DNA of 11,008 bases from Bacteroidales bacterium UBA1219. GTDB lineage: Bacteria; Bacteroidota; Bacteroidia; Bacteroidales; P3. The translations under genes were made by a program, and so were the position numbers. The notes beneath the pieces are model-generated. The model did not search any database. It saw only the letters and a program-made list of their open reading frames with translations, and was not told where the DNA came from. The stretch covers positions 7,170 through 18,177 of the forward strand of contig DBXF01000040.1 of the NCBI GenBank assembly GCA_002309295.1. Reading direction: 5' to 3'. This document shows positions 1-7,109 of the stretch, in pieces (positions within the stretch are counted from its first letter, which is position 1; each line of letters opens with the position of its first letter).

Positions 1-1220
1 ACGCCAGCCAAACACAAGGCGACTGGACACATAATGCAAATGGCGACAGCATCACTTATCCCATCATCGACGACGATGCCAACCGTACCTGTCTGCGCAC
101 CTGCGCCCAGTTGTACGCGGGTTCGGTTCCTACACTGATGCTCGTAACCCCTTATGGCCAGTATGTCAACCTGTCGGGTTATTTTAGCTACCAGCAAGTT
201 TCCCAGTCAATCAACAACATACGTTCTATAGCCAACAGCTCGCCCCGTCCGGGAAGCGCTCCCCAGTGCAAGATTGATGGTGCTGCTAACGCTATAACAG
301 GAAGCCAAACTAATTTAAAAGCTCTTGTAAACACTGTAGATCCTGTAACAATCAGCTGGACATTTGACGGCGGCACTCCCGCCACAGCCACAGGCGAAAA
401 TGTTTCTACAACTTTCAACACCGACGGAACTCACCGTGTTATTCTTACAGTAACCAACACCAACGGCACCGACTACGACACCTTAAATATCACATCGCGC
501 ACACTGCCTCCCAATGTGATTTCGTACACCTATGGCGCTACCAATACCGGCAACGTAGGCAACAGCTCTTCGGCATCGCGTACTTGGGCTGTTTCGTTCC
601 CGCCGGAAAACCTTTCCAATTTCCCGCAGTTGCACCATGTGGAAATGTGGATAAATGGTTCTTCTTACCCTGCAGCATATAAGATGAAAGTGTATACCGG
701 CTCTGCCACAGAACCTCAGACACAAGTGGGCGAGGTAACTGTAAACGTAACATCGTCCATGGGCAATGGCTACGTAAGTTTCACTCCAGCAAGTCCCATT
801 ACTGTTGACCAAACTAAAACACTTTGGGTGGTTATGAACGCCACATCCACAAGACCTATAGCAGCTTGTGTTTATAGCGGCAATCCCAATAGCGACTGGC
901 TGTTGAACAATAACGCTTGGCAACACGGCACAGAACTTGGCTTGAACTGCAGCTGGATGATAAACGCCTTCTCAAGCCCCAACGGTATCAGCTTGGCTTC
1001 GGACAACGAAGTGAGATTGTTCCCCAACCCAGCCACCGACAATGTGACAATCATGGCCGACGGCGTGCGCTATGTTGATGTTATCGACATGAACGGCACC
1101 ACCGTGATGAAAGTGAACGACGCCAAAACCATCAACATCGAAAACCTTAGCAGCGGTGTTTATGTATTCCGCGTGGTTACCGACAACGGTGTGGCAATGA
1201 GAAAAGTTGTTAAGAAATAA
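1..1220 (+). CDS. T9SS cargo protein with thioredoxin-like end, PKD domain and type A sorting domain (5' partial)
   Basis: The gene enters from the left edge. The frame is open from base 3, giving 405 visible residues, so the TTG at 111 is not the true start. The first ~70 residues look like the end of a thioredoxin/redoxin fold: a SVPTLMLVTPYGQ segment with a plausible cis-proline, then a glycine turn and a final helix. A PKD-type beta domain follows (around ISWTFDGG and VILTVTNTNG). Next comes a ~150-residue beta-rich domain that I do not recognise with confidence. The last ~75 residues are a T9SS type A sorting domain (Por_Secre_tail): VRLFPNPATDN, then VDVIDMNG, GVYVFRVV and the basic end MRKVVKK. 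The protein should cross the outer membrane by T9SS and be attached to the surface or released. A terminator follows directly. The sorting domain is clear, the PKD call fairly clear and the thioredoxin call is inference. The signal peptide is outside the window. Confidence 0.85.
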   Translation, partial: ASQTQGDWTHNANGDSITYPIIDDDANRTCLRTCAQLYAGSVPTLMLVTPYGQYVNLSGYFSYQQVSQSINNIRSIANSSPRPGSAPQCKIDGAANAITGSQTNLKALVNTVDPVTISWTFDGGTPATATGENVSTTFNTDGTHRVILTVTNTNGTDYDTLNITSRTLPPNVISYTYGATNTGNVGNSSSASRTWAVSFPPENLSNFPQLHHVEMWINGSSYPAAYKMKVYTGSATEPQTQVGEVTVNVTSSMGNGYVSFTPASPITVDQTKTLWVVMNATSTRPIAACVYSGNPNSDWLLNNNAWQHGTELGLNCSWMINAFSSPNGISLASDNEVRLFPNPATDNVTIMADGVRYVDVIDMNGTTVMKVNDAKTINIENLSSGVYVFRVVTDNGVAMRKVVKK

Positions 1221-1247
1221 CATTTCAAGTTCCATAAAACAAAGAAT

Positions 1248-1279
1248 GCGGGTGTCCCCAACGGGCATCCGCTTTTTTT
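1248..1279 (+). terminator. Intrinsic terminator after the first T9SS cargo gene
   Basis: GCGGGTG (1248-1254) pairs with CATCCGC (1266-1272), including one G-T wobble. Inside it, CCC (1256-1258) pairs with GGG (1263-1265) around a CAAC loop, and seven T residues follow (1273-1279). It lies 28 bases after the TAA and before the next promoter, so it separates the two transcription units. Confidence 0.85.
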
Positions 1280-1300
1280 GTGATTCGGAAAACACACTTT

Positions 1301-1332
1301 TTTCATTAATTTAAAATAAAATCGTATTTTTG
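1301..1332 (+). promoter_or_regulatory. Bacteroidota-type promoter for the FISUMP-like gene
   Basis: TATTTTTG at 1325-1332 matches the Bacteroidota -7 element TAnnTTTG. A T-rich TTTC at 1301-1304 sits 20 bases upstream, where the -33 TTTG element is expected, but it is a weak match. The start codon at 1359 would follow a leader of roughly 20 bases. The -7 element and its position after a terminator are the main support. Confidence 0.6.
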
Positions 1333-1358
1333 CAAAACGGAATAATGATGTTTTACCG

Positions 1359-1832
1359 ATGAAAAAACTGCTTGTATTCGTAATTCTGTGCTTTTTCGCA
1401 CTGGCAGCCAACGCCCAGCAATTTGTCGATTTGGGGTTGCCGAGCGGCACATTGTGGAAAAACGTCAACGAGACCAATTCCAACGACAGCAGCAAATTCT
1501 TCACTTATGATGAAGCCGTGAAAAATTTCGGTCAACAATTGCCTACCAAGGAACAGTGGGAGGAACTGAAAACATACTGCGATTGGGCGTGGTTGGGCGG
1601 CGGCTGGTTGGTAAGCTGTGGTAATGGTAATTCCATTTATCTGCCGTCGCTCGGATTCCGCTATTGCGACGGACATTTGTACGGTCACGGTTTCTTTACT
1701 GGCTATTGGACCAGTGCCCAAAGTGATTCGGAAAACGCCTATGCTTTCTGTTACTATGATGAGGTGTTGGAGATGGCAAACTGTTATTTAAGGTGCTATG
1801 GTTTTCCTGTTCGACTGGTTTCGAATGAGTGA
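1359..1832 (+). CDS. Small secreted FISUMP-like single-domain protein
   Basis: This is a 157-residue protein. Residues 1-20 form a signal peptide with probable signal peptidase I cleavage after ANA, before QQF. The mature part resembles the FISUMP fold (Fibrobacter succinogenes major paralogous domain), common in secreted proteins of Bacteroidales and Fibrobacter. Visible hallmarks are FVDLGLPSGTLW at 22-33, LPTKEQWEEL at 61-70, a GNSIYLPSLGFR block around 90-101, GYWTSAQ around 115-121 and a final PVRLV. It carries one domain copy and no T9SS sorting domain, so it probably stays in the periplasm or leaves by another route. Six cysteines (74, 87, 103, 131, 142, 146) lie in the exported part and could form disulfides. 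The specific role is unknown. The ATG at 1359 gives a complete signal peptide, and no Shine-Dalgarno sequence is visible. A 65-base gap separates it from porQ, with no terminator between, so read-through is possible. Confidence 0.8.
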   Translation: MKKLLVFVILCFFALAANAQQFVDLGLPSGTLWKNVNETNSNDSSKFFTYDEAVKNFGQQLPTKEQWEELKTYCDWAWLGGGWLVSCGNGNSIYLPSLGFRYCDGHLYGHGFFTGYWTSAQSDSENAYAFCYYDEVLEMANCYLRCYGFPVRLVSNE

Positions 1833-1863
1833 AAATTTTTCCCGTCAAATAATAAATCCGAAA

Positions 1864-1896
1864 AAACGACGTTTCACCAATATTAAAACGCGTTTT
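1864..1896. repeat. Two short perfect palindromes ahead of porQ
   Basis: AAACGACGTTT (1864-1874) and AAAACGCGTTTT (1885-1896) both have an ACG/CGT core and lie just before the porQ start at 1898. Their arms leave no room for a hairpin loop, so they are not terminators. They could be a pair of protein-binding half-sites or simple chance in AT-rich DNA. No TAnnTTTG promoter element is visible in this gap. Confidence 0.35.
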
Positions 1897-1897
1897 T

Positions 1898-2944
1898 TTG
1901 AAAAGACTATACCTATTTATATTAACGGCCATTTTGGCATCGAACACGGCGACGGCCCAGATTGCGGGCAACACCGTGCTTTCGGCGCTTAACCTCGCAC
2001 CCAACGCGCGTGTGGCGGGAATCGGTTTCAACTACCTGCCCGTGGCCGACAACGATATAAATGTGGCTTTCGGCAATCCGTCGTTTATCAACGCAAGTCT
2101 GCACAACGCCCTCAGCATCAATTATATAAACCATTTCGCGGGTACCAACTACGGCTCGGTGGCTTACGGCCGCACTTTCGACAAGTTCGGCAGTTATGTG
2201 TTTGGTATGCAGTATGTCAATTACGGCAAATTCACCCGCTACGACGAGGCTGAGGTGGAGGACGGCACGTTCCACGCCGCCGACTACGTGTTCCACATCG
2301 GGTGGGGCAGGACGTTGGACTCCAATTTCTCCATCGGCGTGAATTTCCGTCCGGTGCTTTCGCAATACGACTACTACACGGCCCTGGCGCTGTCGTTCGA
2401 CATTGCGGGCTCGTATGTGAACAACTCCAAGTCGTTCGCCTCCACGCTGATGGCGCGTAACGTCGGTGCGCAGATTGTTACGTTCGGCGGCAAACGCGAG
2501 AAGTTGCCTTTTGAGCTGTCGGCGGCATTGTCGTACAAACTGCAAAAAGCGCCGTTCCGTTTTTATCTGTCGGCCAACGAGTTGCAACGCTGGAACCTTC
2601 GCTACAGCGACACCCTCAACCCGACATACACCGTGGACCCCTTCACCGGCGAACGTACCGACGAGAAAGCTTTTAAAGGCGTCATCGACAACCTGTTCCG
2701 CCATTTCGACGTGGCCGTGGAATTCTGTCCGGGCAACGTTTTCAATATCTGGCTGGGCTACAGCTACCGTCAGAGCAAGGAGATGCAGACCTCCGACATC
2801 ACCAATATGAGCGGCTTTTCGTATGGCGTGGGACTGCGCGTGAAACGCATCAACATAGGCTATGCGCGCAACAACTACCACCTCGGTCAGGCTCCGAACA
2901 CCATCTCCGTTTCCACCAACCTTGAGCGTTTTTTCAAAAAATAA
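1898..2944 (+). CDS. porQ: Type IX secretion system outer-membrane protein PorQ
   Basis: PorQ is a FadL-like beta-barrel of the T9SS attachment complex (PorU, PorV, PorQ, PorZ). There it anchors PorZ at the outer membrane while cargo sorting domains are removed and proteins are fixed to the surface. This 348-residue product has the usual length. Residues 1-20 form a signal peptide with cleavage after TATA, before QIAG. The mature start with AGNTVLSALNLAPNARVAG and NPSF, the INYG-like strands, YVNYGKF, the NVG segment and KLPFE/APFRFYL blocks fit the family. The C-terminus is a beta-strand ending near NLERFFKK. The start must be TTG at 1898: the in-frame stretch back to the stop at 1853-1855 has no ATG or GTG, and TTG gives an intact signal peptide. 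The stop overlaps the next ATG (TAATG). Cargo genes with T9SS sorting domains flank this region. Confidence 0.85.
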   Translation: MKRLYLFILTAILASNTATAQIAGNTVLSALNLAPNARVAGIGFNYLPVADNDINVAFGNPSFINASLHNALSINYINHFAGTNYGSVAYGRTFDKFGSYVFGMQYVNYGKFTRYDEAEVEDGTFHAADYVFHIGWGRTLDSNFSIGVNFRPVLSQYDYYTALALSFDIAGSYVNNSKSFASTLMARNVGAQIVTFGGKREKLPFELSAALSYKLQKAPFRFYLSANELQRWNLRYSDTLNPTYTVDPFTGERTDEKAFKGVIDNLFRHFDVAVEFCPGNVFNIWLGYSYRQSKEMQTSDITNMSGFSYGVGLRVKRINIGYARNNYHLGQAPNTISVSTNLERFFKK

Positions 2945-4785
2945 TGTCCCGAACCAAAACACAACGTATCGAGCTGCTGGCTCCGGCCAAAAATCTGCAG
3001 TTTGGCAAAGAGGCCATAAACCATGGCGCGGATGCCGTGTATATCGGCGCTCCGGCCTTTGGCGCAAGGGCTTCGGCGGGCAACTCGCTTGCCGACATCG
3101 AGGCACTTGTCAACTACGCCCACCTCTACGCTGCCAAGGTGCATGTGGCACTCAACACCTCGCTTTTCGACGACGAGCTGGAGCAGGCCGTGGAACTTAT
3201 CCGTCAGTTCTATAACATTGGCGTTGATGCAGTTATCGTTCAGGACCCCGGACTTTTGGAGGCCGACCTGCCGCCCATTGCACTGCACGCCAGCACGCAG
3301 ATGAACAACTACTCGTTGGAACGTATCCAATTCCTTGACAAAGTGGGCTTTAGAAGGATAATCCTTGCCCGCGAGCTGTCGTTGGAGCAGATTGCCGAAA
3401 TACGTGCCAACACCACCGCCGAGCTGGAATGTTTTGTGCAAGGCGCTCTGTGCGTGTGTCTTAGCGGACAGTGCTATATGAGTCAGTACATCAACGGCCG
3501 CAGCGGCAACCGTGGTGTGTGCTCGCAGCCCTGCCGCTCGTCGTACAACCTCTACAACGCTGAAAACAAGCTTCTTGTAGCCGACCGTCATCTGCTGTCG
3601 CTCAAGGATTTCAATGCCTCGCAGCACCTGCGGAAATATCTGGAGATGGGCATCACTTCGCTTAAAATCGAAGGCCGTCTGAAGGACTTGTGTTATGTAA
3701 AAAATGTAACGGCTTACTATCGTAAGTTGTTGGACGATATATTGTTGCAGAAGCAGAGTTGGCAAAAAGCCTCGTCGGGACAGTGCGTGTTTTCGTTCGA
3801 GCCCGACGTGGAACGTACTTTCAACCGCGGTTTCACCGACTATTTTTTGCGCGACCGTCAGCCCATGGCGTCGCTCACCACGCAGAAATCCATAGGCAAA
3901 CGCATCGGCAAGGTGCTGAAAGCCGACCGCAACGCCCTTGTGTGCAAGACCGAGCTGCCCGTAACCGCCGGCGACGGACTCTGTTTCTTCGGCATCAGCG
4001 GCGCCCTGCAAGGCTTTTCGGTGAACCGTGTGATCGGCAACAAAGTCTATCCCAACAATATGCCCGACGAGATTGTGCCCGGCACCGAACTGTATCGCAA
4101 CAACGACTTCGCTTTTGAGAAACTGCTGCAGTCCGAAAAATCGGCGGTGCGCAGGGTGGGGGTGAAGCTCGTTTTTTCCGACACCGACAGCGGTTTCGCC
4201 CTGCAAGCTACCGATGAGGATGGTGTAATGACTTGTGTGACAGAAGATTGTGAAAAGCAGCCGGCACTCAATCCCGACAAGGCCCGGCAGACCATCGAAA
4301 CCCAGCTCTCCAAGTCGGGCGACACGGTATTCAGGGTGGATGAGGTTGAAAATCAATGTGTAGAACAATATTTCATACCCGCCTCGGTGCTCAACGGACT
4401 GCGCCGCAGGTGTCTGGAAGAGCTTCAGCAAAAGCGTCTGGAGCATTTCCGTCCCGCCGATGTGCATTTTGAGAAAAACGATGTGCCGTATTTCAAGGAT
4501 ACTGCCGATTTTCGTGAGAATATCCTCAACCACAAGGCGTTGGAGTTTTACCAAAGGCACGGGGCAGAGACAACGGAGTTTGGTTTGGAGAAAACCCTCG
4601 ACTACGCCGGAAAACCTTTGATGACAACGAAATACTGCATCCGTTACGAGCTCGGTCAATGTCTTGTTCGACACCCAGTTACGGAAAACTATCGTTCGGA
4701 ACTCTATTTGGAGAACAACGGACGGCGTTTTGCCCTAAAATTCGACTGTAAGAACTGTCAGATGCAAATCTTTTTGAAAAAATGA
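2944..4785 (+). CDS. U32-family protein, probable RlhA/TrhP-like RNA hydroxylation enzyme
   Basis: This is a 613-residue protein without a signal peptide, so cytoplasmic. The N-terminal half is a U32 barrel beginning IELLAPAKN, with GADAVYIG near residue 31. The complete U32 signature lies at 162-180: E162, F164, G167-A-L-C170, G175, C177, S180. C193 and C197 follow, giving the four-cysteine set (170, 177, 193, 197) expected to hold an iron-sulfur cluster or metal. Historically called peptidases or collagenases (PrtC), characterised relatives hydroxylate RNA: E. coli TrhP acts on tRNA U34 and RlhA on 23S rRNA C2501. The length and long C-terminal extension fit RlhA-type proteins better than the shorter TrhP type, but the substrate is inference. 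The tail carries a second cysteine set (565, 573, 602, 605). The gene overlaps porQ by one base (TAATG) and the next gene by four (ATGA), so coupled translation is likely. Confidence 0.8.
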   Translation: MSRTKTQRIELLAPAKNLQFGKEAINHGADAVYIGAPAFGARASAGNSLADIEALVNYAHLYAAKVHVALNTSLFDDELEQAVELIRQFYNIGVDAVIVQDPGLLEADLPPIALHASTQMNNYSLERIQFLDKVGFRRIILARELSLEQIAEIRANTTAELECFVQGALCVCLSGQCYMSQYINGRSGNRGVCSQPCRSSYNLYNAENKLLVADRHLLSLKDFNASQHLRKYLEMGITSLKIEGRLKDLCYVKNVTAYYRKLLDDILLQKQSWQKASSGQCVFSFEPDVERTFNRGFTDYFLRDRQPMASLTTQKSIGKRIGKVLKADRNALVCKTELPVTAGDGLCFFGISGALQGFSVNRVIGNKVYPNNMPDEIVPGTELYRNNDFAFEKLLQSEKSAVRRVGVKLVFSDTDSGFALQATDEDGVMTCVTEDCEKQPALNPDKARQTIETQLSKSGDTVFRVDEVENQCVEQYFIPASVLNGLRRRCLEELQQKRLEHFRPADVHFEKNDVPYFKDTADFRENILNHKALEFYQRHGAETTEFGLEKTLDYAGKPLMTTKYCIRYELGQCLVRHPVTENYRSELYLENNGRRFALKFDCKNCQMQIFLKK

Positions 4786-7097
4786 AACGCACCTTTCACA
4801 TATTATTGCTAACATTGGTCTTTTTGTCGGTTGCAAGTGTAAATGCCGCCGTACGTCACACTGTAAGTGGCACGGTTACAGATGTCTCGAGTGGCGAGAC
4901 GCTTATCGGTGCCACCGTTTATGACAGTATTTCGGGCAAAGGCGCTGTTACAAACGCATACGGATTTTTTTCGCTTGTCCTTCCCGACGGCCGTGTGTCG
5001 ATAAAAGTGTCGTATGTAGGCTGTCAGCCTCAAACGTTCGATTTTCGTTTGACAAAAGACACTGTTATCAATGTAAAGTTGCAAAATTCGGTCAGCCTTA
5101 AAGAAGTGGTGGTAAAAGCCCATCGCGAACACGACCTGAAAGGGGTGCAGATGAGCGCTGTGGACATACCGTTGGAACATATCAAGTCGATGCCCGTGCT
5201 GTTTGGCGAGGCCGACGTGGTTAAGACCGTGCAGCTGATGCCCGGCGTGCAGTCGGGCGGCGAAGGCACCACGGGCATGTACGTTCGTGGCGGCGGTCCT
5301 GACGAGAACCTCTACCTCCTCGATGGAATCCCGCTCTACAACGTGGACCACGCCTTCGGATTCTTCTCCGCTTTCAATCCCGACGCCATCAAAAACATAA
5401 CCCTCTATAAAGGCAGTTTCCCGGCACGTTTCAGCGGAAGGCTCTCCAGCGTGCTCGACATCTATTCCAACAACGGCAACGACAAGAGTTACCACGGCTC
5501 GGCGAGCATCGGGGCAATTTCCGCACGTCTGAACGTGGAAGGGCCTATCATTAAAGAGAAGACCACTTTCAATTTTTCGGCACGCCGCTCGTATCTCGAC
5601 ATTTTCTCACGTCCGGCAATAAAGATTTTCTCTGAAAGCGACATCGACGCAGGTTACAATTTCTACGACATCAACGCCAAGCTTACGCACAAATTCTCCG
5701 ACCGAAGCCGCCTGTTCGCCAGTTTTTATCTTGGCAACGATGTTATCACTATCGGATTGAAAGAGAGTGTGTTCGGAAATATGGACATGCGTTACGTGTG
5801 GGGCAATATTGTAACTTCGCTGCGGTGGAACTACATGATAACTCCCAAACTTTTTGTCAACGTAACTGGCTCGTACACACGCTATAAGAATAATATCGTG
5901 TTCGATATGAAAGACTTCAACGACCGCGATGTTACGTTGATGGAATTCCAGTACAAATCGGGCATTCAGGATCTGTCCACACGTGCCGATTTCGACTACC
6001 ATCCATGGGAGAAACACAACATAAAGTTCGGAACCACATACACTTACCACATTTTCACGCCCGACGTGCTTGTTTTGGAAAGCACCGATTTCGACACCAA
6101 TATGGGTGCTCCGCCGACATTGGCCCACGAGATAAACAATTACCTCGAAGACAGCTGGGACATCACTTCGTGGCTGCGAGCCAACATCGGGGCCAACTAC
6201 ACCATTTTCCATGTCAATGGAACAACCTACCAGTCGCTGCAACCGCGTGTTGGACTGCGTTTCCTTGCCGGCGACAATCTCTCGTTCAAAACCGGCTACG
6301 CCCAAATGACGCAGTATATACACCTGCTTTCGAACAGTAATGTGAGCATGCCCAACGACCTGTGGGTGCCCGCCACAGAGAAAGTGCAACCCATGAAATC
6401 CGACCAAATTGCCCTAGGCGCTTTCTACAACTTACCGGATATTGTTGAACTCTCGGTGGAAGGGTATTATAAATATATGCGCAATGTGATAGAATACAAG
6501 GACGGAGCTTCATATATGTTCTCTGGTGACTCGTGGGACGAAATGGTGTACAGCGGCGACGGTTGGTCGTACGGCGTTGAGTTTATGGCAAAGCGCGATA
6601 TCGGACGGCTTACCGGATGGGTGGCATATACATGGTCCAAGACCGACCGACTTTTCGACCGCGAGGGACAGACGCTGAACAACGGCAAGGTGTTCCCCGC
6701 CAAATACGACCGCAGGCACGACATCTCGATAGTGCTCAATTTCAAGGCAAACGAAAAAATCGACATCTCCGCCACATGGGTGTTCAGCACAGGCAACGCC
6801 ATGACACTCGGTTTGCAGAACTACAAGCCCCTCGACGGCATAAATATGGACTATCAATACCTGACCTACCTCGAAAGTCGCAACAACTACCGCATGCCCA
6901 ACTACCACCGCCTCGACCTCAGCGCCAATTTCCACCGCAAGTTCAAGCGCGGCGAACGCACCATAAACATTAGTGTTTACAACGCTTACAACCGCCAGAA
7001 CCCGTATATGCTATACCAGAACGGCAGCGGCACCAAACTCAAGCAACTGTCGGTTTTCATGATGATTCCGTCCATTGCATACACTTACAAATTTTAA
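4782..7097 (+). CDS. TonB-dependent outer-membrane receptor with carboxypeptidase-regulatory-like domain
   Basis: This is a 771-residue TonB-dependent receptor. Residues 1-23 form a signal peptide (cleavage after VNA). Residues ~26-106 are a CarboxypepD_reg-like beta-sandwich, with VSGTVTD at its start, IGATVY and a YGFFSL turn. A plug domain follows (about 115-235), with MYVRGGGPDENLYLLDGIPLYN and GSFPARFSGRLSSVLDI. The rest alternates beta-strands as a 22-strand-type barrel and ends in YTYKF, a typical outer-membrane terminal aromatic. Such receptors import a bound ligand using TonB/ExbBD energy. The neighbour is a DUF4249-type lipoprotein rather than SusD, so this is not a standard SusCD glycan system. 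The ligand cannot be told from the sequence. Its ATG overlaps the U32 stop (ATGA). Confidence 0.9.
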   Translation: MKRTFHILLLTLVFLSVASVNAAVRHTVSGTVTDVSSGETLIGATVYDSISGKGAVTNAYGFFSLVLPDGRVSIKVSYVGCQPQTFDFRLTKDTVINVKLQNSVSLKEVVVKAHREHDLKGVQMSAVDIPLEHIKSMPVLFGEADVVKTVQLMPGVQSGGEGTTGMYVRGGGPDENLYLLDGIPLYNVDHAFGFFSAFNPDAIKNITLYKGSFPARFSGRLSSVLDIYSNNGNDKSYHGSASIGAISARLNVEGPIIKEKTTFNFSARRSYLDIFSRPAIKIFSESDIDAGYNFYDINAKLTHKFSDRSRLFASFYLGNDVITIGLKESVFGNMDMRYVWGNIVTSLRWNYMITPKLFVNVTGSYTRYKNNIVFDMKDFNDRDVTLMEFQYKSGIQDLSTRADFDYHPWEKHNIKFGTTYTYHIFTPDVLVLESTDFDTNMGAPPTLAHEINNYLEDSWDITSWLRANIGANYTIFHVNGTTYQSLQPRVGLRFLAGDNLSFKTGYAQMTQYIHLLSNSNVSMPNDLWVPATEKVQPMKSDQIALGAFYNLPDIVELSVEGYYKYMRNVIEYKDGASYMFSGDSWDEMVYSGDGWSYGVEFMAKRDIGRLTGWVAYTWSKTDRLFDREGQTLNNGKVFPAKYDRRHDISIVLNFKANEKIDISATWVFSTGNAMTLGLQNYKPLDGINMDYQYLTYLESRNNYRMPNYHRLDLSANFHRKFKRGERTINISVYNAYNRQNPYMLYQNGSGTKLKQLSVFMMIPSIAYTYKF

Positions 7098-7102
7098 GGA
7101 GG
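7096..7102 (+). promoter_or_regulatory. Strong Shine-Dalgarno sequence for the DUF4249-type lipoprotein
   Basis: AAGGAGG begins inside the TAA stop of the receptor gene and lies 7 bases before the ATG at 7110. It is a near-perfect anti-16S match, unusual because other starts in this window lack one. It fixes the lipoprotein start and suggests reinitiation by ribosomes finishing the receptor. Confidence 0.8.
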
Positions 7103-7109
7103 AACGGAT

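Noticed and set aside
1798..1992. 64-residue + strand open frame across the gap before porQ
   Set aside because: It overlaps both the end of the FISUMP-like gene and the porQ signal peptide in another frame, and has no signal or motif.
1922..3106. 394-residue antisense open frame
   Set aside because: It is opposite porQ and the start of the U32 gene, has no family features, and is rich in Arg, His and Val as expected for a shadow.
2887..4674. 595-residue antisense open frame
   Set aside because: It lies opposite the U32 gene, whose full signature is intact. Its translation has no recognisable domain and reads as complementary-frame shadow from GC-rich codons.
2944..4785. Secreted collagenase interpretation of the U32 protein
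   Set aside because: There is no signal peptide or sorting domain, and characterised relatives with this cysteine signature are RNA-hydroxylation enzymes.
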